Shown here: positions 24,301 through 34,324 of the stretch, in pieces
Position numbering within the stretch: position 1 is the stretch's first letter
Layout: every line of letters starts with the position of its first letter
Origin: Hysterangium stoloniferum
Taxonomy: Eukaryota > Basidiomycota > Agaricomycetes > Hysterangiales > Hysterangiaceae
Reading direction: 5' to 3'
Length of the DNA stretch: 64,000 nt
Assembly (NCBI GenBank): GCA_015178975.1
Contig: WHVD01000117.1
Span: forward strand, 1 to 64,000
The notes under the pieces: generated by a model
The model's database searches: none
What the model saw: only the letters and a program-made list of their open reading frames with translations
Told to the model about the DNA's origin: nothing
Made by a program: the position numbers and the translations under genes

Positions 24301-25261
24301 CATACATACATAGTTTATGTTAGGACCCATACATACATACACATCCTTACCTTCAGCTTTAACTTCACAACTGATATCAACCCTCAATCTCAGCACCAAC
24401 TCAGAACCTGAACCTCATCCCTTATGAAGTTTGGTCAACACTCCCTTTGGTCCCTATGCAATAATGTCAGGATGTATCTTCAGCACCCAACATTGATCCC
24501 TGTTAGGATCCTTGTCATTTTGGAACCCCCACAACCTGTTTTGGACTCAAAAACCCTCCATTGTCCCACTATCAGTACCCCTGCTCATGGTAGCACTGCT
24601 TGTAGTGCTGTTAAGTTGCATGCCATGAGGTTGGAAGTTCAATGGAGTCTGAATAGAAGGATGTGGCTTCAGCTTGTGTGCTACACCCTTGCAAAGTTAC
24701 CATCAGTTGTCCTTAAATTTTGAACATGTGAGAACTTATGTATATACAGATTTCCAGCATCTTGCAGTACTAATGAGGAGACAAGGAAAGTACCCAAAGT
24801 AGAACAAGAGTATAACTAAATCAGGAATACAACATGTACAGCTTTCCGATACTTGGAGAATACAAACTAGGATGAAGGACATATGGGGCATACTAATCAG
24901 GACATAAGGAAATGGCCTAAAAAGGAGATTCGGTATCTGATGGCTATCCAAGAATGTGGGCAATGTCAGGTGACTAAGAGGTTCTACGACATTCTGAGCA
25001 TGGGTTGTAACAGGTGCCCCTGATACTTGTTTTGTTGTATCGTAGCATCTTTGCTTTCCATCCCATCTCCATTCTGTTTGCTCCCCTGTCACCATTCACA
25101 TATATATCCCTTTGCCACCTCACACTTTTTAGTGTACTTTGCTATATTGTATTTAGTCTCACTTGCATCCCTATTTCCTTCCCTTACTTCCTTTTGACCT
25201 GTCATCACTCTCACTTCTCTGATCAGCCCTCCGATCATCCATCTCCCTTTAGTATAAAGTT

Positions 25262-25590
25262 CTTTGAGCATGTGGAGAACAAAGAGAGTTTAACTCAATT
25301 GTGGCTCATCTAACAGATACTATACTATTTTCTAATTCCAGAAAATCCAAGGATATGAATGAGATTTTAAATTGATTGATCAGGCACATGTTCTGTGATG
25401 TTACAATATATGTATATCCTACAACTACATTCAACAGTTTTGTGGGTTTTGAATTGTATTATGCTCTGTCCAATTACAGGAAAGGTGAAGTGGTATAAAA
25501 TCCCACTAGACTACCCAAAATTGAAGGAGTTTATATTTAGCAATATGGCAGATGCTTAAAAGATACTACATATGTACACCTGATCACCCT
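25262..25590 (-). repeat. right arm of large inverted repeat
   Basis: Partner of 24003-24300. The spacer (24301-25261) holds a reverse-orientation copy of the LTR module near 24659-24692 and no coding capacity. Confidence 0.7.
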
Positions 25591-26475
25591 TGACCAACCT
25601 TTTGGATCCTTAAACAATTTCAACTCTTATACATAAGGACCCAAACTTGCTCCAAGCCAATAGGAAATATCAAAGAAATGGCAGGAGTCAGAATACATTG
25701 CATATAATTTGATTCCTCAAGGCCGCGTAAACATGTATTGATTTACTCTATTTGTCTCTGTCCATGTTTGGATGAGCGAACCCCCAGCGGAAGTGAATCT
25801 GGGGGGCCGCAGTCTCCATTGCACAAAACATGTTGATCGGGACATGTGCGAACTCCAACAGCATCCCAAACTAATAGTAAATACATGACAAATCAATCTA
25901 TGTAAACTATGCGTTTTAGGGCAATAAAGGAGCAGGAAAGGGTGGGATGGCGGGGAAAAGAAAATTACTCAAGGGAAGGCTGAGCAATACCTTGACGGCC
26001 GGCCACTCAGAAGATGGTGGCAAGAGATAAAGGTGGCAGGAGCTGACTCCACAATGGCAGAGCTTAAAAGGGGAAACACTCCTATTACAAAGAACACGGA
26101 CTAATGAAATTAGTCCGTTCCACCTTTGCCCCACTCACATGTCGTCTGTTTGCATTATATAGGCACCACACTATGCATCTTACGTCTATTGAATCACGAC
26201 TGGTCCAGAAACAATTATTAAATATGATGCTATAGAAAATGTATGAGATTGCGAAGAGTGAGATTTAGAGTGGAAATATATAGACGATTGTTTCTACTAC
26301 CAGTCTACTATGTCTATCGCAAGTTCCCGGGAAATAATGATGATGTATGATAATAATGAGCCTGGAAGGTAGTTGTAATGAAATATCTGAGGAGTAGAAT
26401 CTAGAGATTCAAAGATAACCGAAAGAGATACGAGGAAGCAAAAAGAAAAAAAAAAAAGAGGGGAAAAAAAGTCAT
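25591..26475. other. intergenic, no gene seen
   Basis: Non-coding as far as I can read. 3' side of the C2H2 gene at 26476; an A-rich purine tract lies at 26438-26470. Confidence 0.45.
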
Positions 26476-28089
26476 CTACGCCGCCCCTTCCCCACTCCAC
26501 ACAACCTTCACGAGTTTCACACCCTCTGAACCTTCAGCCATTAATATCGCTGGAGTCTCCCCGGATTTCTGGGTATCTTTCTTCGGAACATATTTCTTAA
26601 ATAAACGACATTGTTTCTTCCCATGTCTGTCGGAAGACGACTCCCTCGAAAACAAACTCAAACACACCCCATCTCCAGGCTGGCCTCCACTGCCAAAGGA
26701 ATACGGAACACTCGGGCACATCCACCTCAAAGGCGACTCATGTGTCAACGAATGTCTCATCACCTCCGCCTTCCTTGCGCTCATATAATCACATCTCACA
26801 CCATTCACTCTATGCGCGCATTGCCACGGTCTTCCGTTCACCTTTACGGGCCCCGCGACGGTGTACGTTGTGATATTTTGTTGCAAGAATTGGCTTTTAA
26901 TCTCTAGAAATTCGTGGCGGGTCAATGCGAGTACGGAGCGGCGGCTGTGGCCGGAGGAGGTAGTGCCCGAGGGTGTGGTGGTGAGCTTCGTTTCAATGTC
27001 GTCCTCCGAGTCGGTGCTGGAAGTGTCCTCCGGACGAGAAGTGTCGGCTGACGTTACATCCGCGGTGTAGGGAGTGGGGGCATTTATGGTGTGGTGAGTG
27101 GTAGCATTTGTGTCAGGAGTGGGAGGACTTGTGGTGCGAGGAATGGCGAGGCTGTGTTGATTTGTGATGTGGGGAGAATTCGCATTTGTGGTTTTGTCTG
27201 TAGTTTGAAGAATAGTAGCACTTGGAACGCCACGTCTGCGACAAGACACGGGGGTAATCTGGGTTTTAATGATGGCTTTGCGTTGGCCGGCAATTTTGTG
27301 GGTGTGTCCCGGTTTAATGTGGTGACCGGTTGAGAACGAGTCTTCACCATCGTCACAAGTTAACCTTTTAGAAGTGATGACAGTGTTTGAATCTTTTGAT
27401 CTAGTCCCTGATGGTTTCGGGGATGACAATTTTGATTTATCGCGTGGTGATGGTGGGTATGCAGGACGACCACCGACGCTCTGAGAAGAAGCTACGGGAG
27501 ATTTCAACGACGCAGAGGTTGGACACGCAGTAACTCGACATGGAATGGGTGAGCCCACCAGGGGAACTTCCGGAAGCGGGGAGTGTTCCGATGCAGGAGA
27601 TTGAAAGGGAGGCGCGAAGGTTGTTTTCTCGAAGAATGAATCGATCTGAGAGTGGTGACCTAGCGTCCACATGGGATCCTCAGATCCAGACTTCAAAAGG
27701 ATACACATAATCAAAAGAAAATTAATGCTGAACACAATGCAAAAACACACCATGAGATGATCAAAAAGCCACATTTTTGGATCCGTCCACCAATCCTCCT
27801 CCTCTTCAGGATTTTTAAATGTTCTCGGCGAAAAATCAGTCCCAGTAGGAACAGTTGGGATTAAGAACGGAGCTTTACATGGAGAGAGGAAAAATTTAGA
27901 AGAGCGGCGGAAGCACTCATTTTGTTGCGCCCATACTTCCACGGTGTCATTCTCGAATGGGAGAGGTATAGCGAGTGCGGAGGGGCCCGCACCAGTACCG
28001 AAAGATATTGAGTGGTCCAAATAGTAGTGCCCTTTAGGTTGGTATGTAGAAGAGTTATTAGTTTCCACAGGAAATTGAATATTACTCAT
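26476..28089 (-). CDS. C2H2-type zinc-finger protein with a possible in-frame intron
   Basis: A single open frame of 537 codons from the ATG at 28089. The C-terminus carries a finger C424-x8-C433-x12-H446-x3-H450 and a second, degenerate one C458-x17-C476-x12-H489-x4-C494 with the FSRESSSDRH word, the paired arrangement I associate with basidiomycete C2H2 regulators. Residues 135-400 are low-complexity Ser/Thr/Pro, typical of a regulator. Residues 114-132 form a strongly hydrophobic helix (VCFCIVFSINFLLIMCILL), odd for a transcription factor. The DNA for residues 114-133 (27691-27750) begins GTGTGT, ends TTGAAG and is exactly 60 nt without a stop, so it may be an intron; the spliced product would be 517 aa and soluble. 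DNA targets are unknown. Confidence 0.8.
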   Translation of the reverse strand: MSNIQFPVETNNSSTYQPKGHYYLDHSISFGTGAGPSALAIPLPFENDTVEVWAQQNECFRRSSKFFLSPCKAPFLIPTVPTGTDFSPRTFKNPEEEEDWWTDPKMWLFDHLMVCFCIVFSINFLLIMCILLKSGSEDPMWTLGHHSQIDSFFEKTTFAPPFQSPASEHSPLPEVPLVGSPIPCRVTACPTSASLKSPVASSQSVGGRPAYPPSPRDKSKLSSPKPSGTRSKDSNTVITSKRLTCDDGEDSFSTGHHIKPGHTHKIAGQRKAIIKTQITPVSCRRRGVPSATILQTTDKTTNANSPHITNQHSLAIPRTTSPPTPDTNATTHHTINAPTPYTADVTSADTSRPEDTSSTDSEDDIETKLTTTPSGTTSSGHSRRSVLALTRHEFLEIKSQFLQQNITTYTVAGPVKVNGRPWQCAHRVNGVRCDYMSARKAEVMRHSLTHESPLRWMCPSVPYSFGSGGQPGDGVCLSLFSRESSSDRHGKKQCRLFKKYVPKKDTQKSGETPAILMAEGSEGVKLVKVVWSGEGAA

Positions 28090-28506
28090 AGTTTCAACCT
28101 AACTTGAGTGGGAGACGGTGGGTTATTGTTACTAGTGGAGAAGTGCTAGAAGGAATGCTAGGAATCTAAAGCTTTATAACTATATTACCCGGCAAAGCAA
28201 AGCTCCCCCGCAATGGTTGTGAAGGGATGCGCATTGATGCTGAAAACAATGCGCTTTGAATGCATCAAAACAAAGTTTAGTTCGATCGGTGGCCTGTAGC
28301 CTGCTAGTTATAATTAGTGGATTTATAAGCACAAAGCGTGGCCCAAAATTTGTTCTCTTCAATGGTCACGGGCACAATTGCATTCTGAAAGAGTTGCATA
28401 GCGGCACCGACGGCATTACCACAATTTCCAAACTTCTTACAAAACTTTTGACTTGTCCTCTTCCTACTGCTTCTCAGTACTCTAAGTGCAGTGTTTCCTA
28501 CCATAA
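28090..28506. other. short intergenic stretch between C2H2 gene and pseudogene
   Basis: Upstream side of the C2H2 gene. No distinct feature was recognised apart from the likely promoter. Confidence 0.4.
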
Positions 28507-29219
28507 TTCCGGGTGAAAATGTCCTCGTAATAGGTGCATCAGAATTTATAGCAGCCTGAGTTGTAAACTCTCGAACAAGGATTTGAGGGACAGTGCGCTC
28601 GGAGGATAAAGGAGAATATCTTTTATGGAGTATTCTGATCATTCGCGTTGAATATATTGTTGTGGAGGATATTGCTAAGGATATATGTGTGTGGGTAGAT
28701 TTGTGAGTTTTCGGCTTCAGAGACGGCTCGACCGTGATGGTACCATTGAGTGCCGATGGAGGGGGTTTAAGGGCTATCACATCTCATTTGATGTCATCTT
28801 TACGTTCTTTAACTAAATCCTATGCTGTTATGTCCGTGACAATGATTATCAGTAGTCTCCGAAGGAGAGAAAGTAGGGGTTGTTAAATGGATATCCCGTT
28901 CAGCTGGTTCTTACTAGCTCTTTAGGAGAAGGGCAGGTTCCTCACTCGTCCCCTCAACCTCAGACTCTTTCGTATAAAGTTCATCCCAGTCCTCGATCCA
29001 CTTTCGAAATGTCTATAAATTACCCGCCAAACGTCCCCGCTATATACATGGTAACCTGCCATGCTCGTCATTAAATTGTTAACTGTCAGGCTCTAACATC
29101 CATATCGTGCCTTTGAGGGGGGAATAATAAGGTCTGAGATATGGATTTAAGGCGTGATTATAATCGAGCCAATAAAGTATTCAAAGCGTGTTGGAATTGG
29201 TGATGAAACCATGCTTTTC

Positions 29220-29446
29220 CTAGGGGCGGTTCACCCATTTCTTCACTTTTTCATAGGATGCTAATTGTGGACCATGTTTTCTGAGGTTAATGCATGTACA
29301 CCTAAACTAGCACCCTACCTATCATGCCAGAAGGTGATTCACTAACCGACACATTGATTGACAAACAAATACTTTTGTTACAAGACTATTACCCCCTTGT
29401 AGATTGTGTATTACAATAAGTCAACTCATACTATTTTTAATAAAGT
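29220..29446. repeat. dispersed repeat, copy 2
   Basis: Inverted partner of 11811-12060. Inserted in the intron-like part of the inverted pseudogene block, so it is mobile sequence rather than part of the gene. Confidence 0.65.
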
Positions 29447-29671
29447 GCAGCCGCATTGTACAAACATTCTGATCATCAGCCTTACATAACATAAAGTGGA
29501 ATGGTGAGCCCGCGTGTTCTCCACTAGGATCCATAGTCCCAATTGCTTCATCAAATTTAAACGGACTGAAATGAAGATAGATTCAGGTACATGATCAGCT
29601 TGAATTGACCGACGGTGGTCAAGGTGGCATTAGCCATAACACAACACATTATATTCCCAAGGGAGACACTT

Positions 29672-29796
29672 ATCAGTAAAATGGTATTTGTTCCGGATGG
29701 CTCCCGGAGGAGATCCCCCCATTCTAGGAAGCTCCTGGACGTTGTGGAGGGTGTGGAGCATCACCTCCTCCCAGCGTTTAATACCATTTTACTGAT
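29672..29796. mobile_element. palindromic MITE, copy 2
   Basis: 125 bp; ends ATCAGTAAAATGGTATT and its reverse complement. Closely similar to 9179-9318 but about 15 bases shorter in the right arm. No clean TA duplication flanks it. It sits at the junction where the reductase pseudogene changes orientation. Confidence 0.85.
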
Positions 29797-30330
29797 GCTC
29801 ACACTGACAATGACCAATTTTCCAGCACCGTCTCAGCTCAAAAATACCACTCTGATCGATGTCCATTCTATTATCGAAGATACAAAGAGTTTACTGGATC
29901 GTCTACAGGGAGCTGGGAGACGTGCACGATTTGGCTGACGCGCATGCTGTAACCATCGATAAAGTGGGAGGGGAGAAATTCGTTATTGGAGATATGTTTA
30001 TTGATATTCAGGTCTATCTTACCTCACTTCATTTCACCCTACCTCTACACAATGTTCCGTTCTCCATTCCCAACACCGCTAAACCCAGGCTCCCTTACAC
30101 AACACAAGACCTCTTGGACGCGATTTACTGTCAACCTGTACTGGAGTCTTCTGTTGTTCAGAAGGGGACACCTGGGTGCGAGATGGGTTTCTATTCATCC
30201 GATTATGATGAACACGAGGTAGGCGAAAGATGTGGGTGGTTGGCTTGCGGTTTATTGGGTCCGAGAAGACGGCGAGGGACAGCGCAAGGAGTTTGTTGGC
30301 TAGACGGTGGCGAGAGAGGGGTACTATTTA

Positions 30331-31594
30331 TAGAATATTTGGAAAACGTCAAACCGAGGAATCACAGTACTCGTCGTATCATCTCCTAACCTATACCTGG
30401 CATCCCTTTACAACAGTGAACGAAATTCCATGAAAATACTTATACTAGCTCGGGATTGCGAACCAGCTTTCAAAAAAAAAGTGAGGCGGGAAGAACACAG
30501 AATTCAAAATACGGCTCTATTGATGAAAATGTGTGTTACATGAAAGATTAAAGTCGACACGAACCTTATACCGTCGAAACGGGAAGCGAATGAGGCCGAC
30601 GGCCTCATCGCCACGGGGATTCAAAGTATTGTTGTGTTAGTTGACCTGAGTGGAATGTACAAGGAGATCTTCCATTAGGTCCTTATGCTGAGTTTTTGAT
30701 CTTCTTGTGCCCCCGAAGCATACTAATGTCGGGATGCAACCATCTTAACTTTGGTAGGGACATAAACATGAGCCACTCAGATCAAAAATTTTGTATAGGT
30801 TCTCATATCATAGGATTATGACACAGACGGAACAATTATCCCTAATGCCGTGATGTGTAAATATCTTCAATAGTTGCCTACTAGATTCAATCTCGTCCCC
30901 TCGGAATCAAGATGAATGTACCATTGCTAACGTAGAATTGATCTCCCATACTCTGATACCTCAATACCTTCAGATTTGTCAAATGTAAAATGTGAAGCTT
31001 TGAGTTTTGAAGACTAGGGGGTTGAAAATTGAAGTCAATGGTCTTCACACGCCCTGATGATTTTAAGCAAACGCTCCGTTTTAAAGATAGCTTGAATACT
31101 GATAACGCCTAAATTATAGCTATCTCGGAATGGGAAGCATTTTATGAATTCTCTGAATTGCTGAGATCTGAAATAAAGTGACGAACGGTATTGACCGGAT
31201 TCCCAATAGCCAATAGTATTCTGGGGTATCAGGATGATTGCAACAATTGCGACAGAAGATTTCAATGGTTGTAGCAACTTTAGTGAAAGCAATCATGGCA
31301 ATAATTATTTATTATATTATATTTACAAAGCGTATACGTCAGTAAAAAGAGAGGTATTGGCAAAAAATCTGAGTGCCGCAATCAATAACTTAAGTACAGT
31401 ATGTCATAAAGTACACTTGCTCAAGTACTTGTACAACGCCGCCAGCAGGAGACTTAAATGGTCATTAACAGATATACTCATAACCAATTTGACCATGAGC
31501 AGGTATACAGACAATACCTAAACGATAGATATACATATACATGAGATGGACGAACACAAAGCATTACCGAGAGCGACAACTAAAGCTGTTAATA
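30331..31594. other. intergenic, no gene seen
   Basis: About 1.26 kb with only short open frames. It lies downstream of clr2, whose stop is at 31595. Confidence 0.5.
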
Positions 31595-33940
31595 TCATAG
31601 GCTCAACAAAGAATCGACGTCCATCTCATCATCGTCAGTAGTACTCGACTTATTTGGTCTTCCACTTTTCCTTTCGAATGTACCCAGTGCAATATCTACC
31701 GCCTCTTGGATCATAGATGCTCTATTAGGTAGTTTTATGTGTGTGCAAGTCGCATGATTATACCGTCCGGGCAACAAACAACATAGGGAAGACTGCATGC
31801 CTGCATTAGCTTGGACCGCTGCGTTAAAGGTGGATGTGAGCAAAGCTGACGGATTCGGTATTTGAGGTGGCTGTTCCCATTGTAAGATATCATGATAGTA
31901 CCGTCCGGCTATGAAAGAGAGAGGGAGGGGGAGTTCGGTGCCAGGAGGAAGGAGGGGTCGGAAAACGTAGCCTGACGGGGCGGGAGGTAAAAGAAACGGT
32001 TCTATGTGCGTAGTGTGAGCGCGTTCATTCCGACTGTTATCTAGAGGGGGAGTACTAGTCAGCTCCCATGGGTAAAGTATCCGGTCTATTGGCGAGGAGT
32101 CCGAAGGATGGTCGGTAGTATCCGTGAACTCGTCAACCGGGCTGTGATCCGCAACCTCATACAATGGGCCAGCAACTACCAATTGCTTCGGACTAGACTT
32201 TTTATTCTTGACGAAGATCCTGTCGATCCGCATCAATACACCTCGAGTTGCCGCTCCCGAAGACGGCGTAATGTTCCGTGGCTGCCGCCAGAACGGATCA
32301 CTCGATGTACTCGCTGTGCATCGCAAACTCTCCGTAAATGCCTCACGTTCTGGAAGTAGGCGAACATGATCCCCAAGCCATATCCGTTCTGCACCATACC
32401 AAATACCTTCGTATCGGATCTGGTTAACAGGCCTTTTAACACGAGCAACGCGCTCTGTGGAATTCAACGTAGGGTCGGATGTAGATGGCGCTGGTTCGTG
32501 GATATCTAGCATGGGACTAGGGTGTTTAAGGCGCTTGACAGGACTAGGTGGAACCATACGAGTGCATGAGCGCTGAGGAATGGTGTCTTCCAAAAGGGCT
32601 GTATTCTCAGGTGGCGTGGATCGATCAAGAGCCGATTGGACAAGGAAACTAGTAGAATGGTCGGAAGGTGAGCTACTTCCTCGTTTATCCATAAATGAAT
32701 GGTCTATAGGGGCGGGTTCGGGCATATTTATGGAGAATCTGTCAAAAATAGCCCATGAGTTGAGGAGATTATTTGCAGCGAGGATCGCGACATCAAATTT
32801 CTCCTTTACATCGCTTTCAATATCTAGATCGGGAATGATCCTCTCCATATACTCATGAAGTCCATGCCAGGGAAATATGGCCACCTCTTCGAGATCAATG
32901 TTGATGTTATCGACGTTCAAACCTAAAAACAAAAGCGAATAGGAACGCGTCTGAGATACCGTAAACTTGTCACCGTGACTCGTGGACCGCTCGGATATCG
33001 TATTCAGAGCAAAATTGGTGACAATAGCTGGCCAATACGGGATATGACCCAGGTATGGTTTGCCCCAGACTAATTCTCCTACACGAAATCGACGAGAAGA
33101 GGTAAGATCGGATATTCTCCAAGGGCTCGCGGCGATTTCCAGGTTCAAACTCGTTGTTTGCCAAATTGGATTAATGGGGATGGGTAGCCGTACTGCTGGG
33201 GGGATCCAAGGATTGTCCGAGGGAAGTGGTGGGAGCGCTCCAGTTCGGTGGCTATTGTTCGGACGGCGTGGGGGTTTGGGAACACTGATGCGCATGCGTC
33301 GTGTAGTACCACCTACGACAGCGGTGGGCCCACGATTTGTAGGCAATCCTAGACTTTCGCTAATTTGAGTTTGGGACTTCGTCCCGGAGCCACCGCAGTA
33401 TTTACAACCGCAATTGCGTGTATTTAAGGTGGGATCAGTGAGTAACCATAAACCATGGGGGATAAATTCAGCTGGAGACCGAAAGCGTAAAACAGTTTTT
33501 GATCCTAGTGTATGACTTAATATGCGACGTGAGATAACTAATGGACCTGTCTTACCAAAAAGGTATAGATCATGACGAATGTTAGATATTGGGCCTTTGT
33601 GATGGTCAAACATCCAATAACCATCCGGGAAGCATCCAATACAGTGTTTTTCCTGGTCTGTGTAATATTTCAAGTTGGGTCACGGTCAGGTCTCACGGGT
33701 AAAATTTAGTATTGAAAGTGTACCAGGCTTGTTCATCAGTTTTGCAATTCCTTGGCCAATTAGATTTCGCCAGCGACAAAAATACTTTTCATCCATTTTC
33801 ATTGTACGATGCCAATTGACCTCTCGAGCAGATGGCGATGGCTCCTTTAGATTATCCGGCCTCCTAGACGCGTCCCCATCAGAGACTGGAAAGGTTATGA
33901 AGACTGCATCGGCCGCGATAATTTCTAGAGCTGAAGGCAT
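31595..33940 (-). CDS. clr2: Clr2-like transcription-silencing protein
   Basis: Likely homologue of fission yeast Clr2, a subunit of the SHREC histone-deacetylase/remodelling complex that silences heterochromatin in the nucleus. Two exons, 33724-33940 and 31595-33657, with a 66-nt intron (donor GTACAC), give 759 aa; a 39-nt intron with donor GTGAGA also keeps frame, but 66 nt fits its neighbours better. Residues 73-162 resemble the Clr2 N-terminal transcription-silencing domain: FPDGYWMFDHHKG, DLYLFG, RFRSPAEFIPHGLWLL and the Cys cluster NCGCKYCGG. A middle segment, RVGELVWGKPYLGHIPYWPA, resembles a Tudor/PWWP-like fold. The motif IWYGAERIWLGDHVRL (near residue 500) matches the Clr2 C-terminal domain. 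The start MPSALEIIAAD is the first in-frame ATG. It shares a 384-bp divergent promoter with RAD1. Identification is from motif memory. Confidence 0.75.
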
Positions 33941-34324
33941 AGTGAAACATCAAAATTCAATGAAGGTACATCTGAGGTATCAAGCAGAATGGACGATTGA
34001 TGGAAACAGGTCTAGTGGTAGCAGTCGTCAAAAAATCGAACTCTATTTCAATTGGTTGAATTCGTCTCTTTATTGTAATTAATCGTCTGAAAACAACACA
34101 ATGATACGTTAAACTTAGCAAGCAAATTTCTCATAGGTTTTGTGGATAAAAATACCTGGACTTGTTTTATCCAAACCTTTTTGTGCGAGTGGTAAAAGTG
34201 TGAAATGTGACCAAGGTCACAAAGGGGGTCACACCATCACACCCATCACACATCACACATCACACTCTCCTGACAAATTAGATGCGTTCGCGAAAACCGC
34301 GACAAGAAACGTTACGATTTGCCT
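33941..34324. promoter_or_regulatory. divergent promoter region between clr2 and RAD1
   Basis: 384 bp between two start codons facing away from each other. It contains a short CACAC/CATCACA repeat near 34229-34267. No specific factor site is claimed. Confidence 0.5.

Larger units (their letters stand above)
28507..30330 (+). pseudogene. rearranged pseudogene copy of the GRE2-like reductase
   Basis: Copy of 12650-14202 in three blocks. Block 1 (about 28507-28692, plus strand) matches exon 1: it keeps PGENVLVIGAS and TVRSEDKGEYL, then EYIVVEDIAK. Block 2 (about 28695-29668) matches the middle exons and introns but on the minus strand. Block 3 (about 29800-30330, plus strand) matches the C-terminal exons (DLADAHAVTIDKVGGEKFVIG, then TTQDLLDAIYCQPV). 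The gene was therefore plus-oriented and its middle kilobase was inverted. A MITE lies at the right breakpoint and another repeat (29220-29446) lies inside the inverted block. In-frame stops and frameshifts occur in every block, so it cannot make an enzyme. It is an older, diverged paralogue, not a recent duplicate. Confidence 0.85.

Noticed and set aside
15384-25600. Treating the debris on both sides of element B as one split host gene
   Set aside because: Both sides hold only LTR-type sequence with the shared module; no coding continuity is visible.
26611-27356. Several 60-98 codon frames on the plus strand and other minus frames
   Set aside because: They lie inside the 537-codon C2H2 frame and have no motif; they are shadows of it.
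33658-33696. 39-nt intron (donor GTGAGA) in clr2
   Set aside because: Possible in frame, but the 66-nt alternative with donor GTACAC fits local intron lengths and gives a smoother match to the Clr2 domain. Not excluded.
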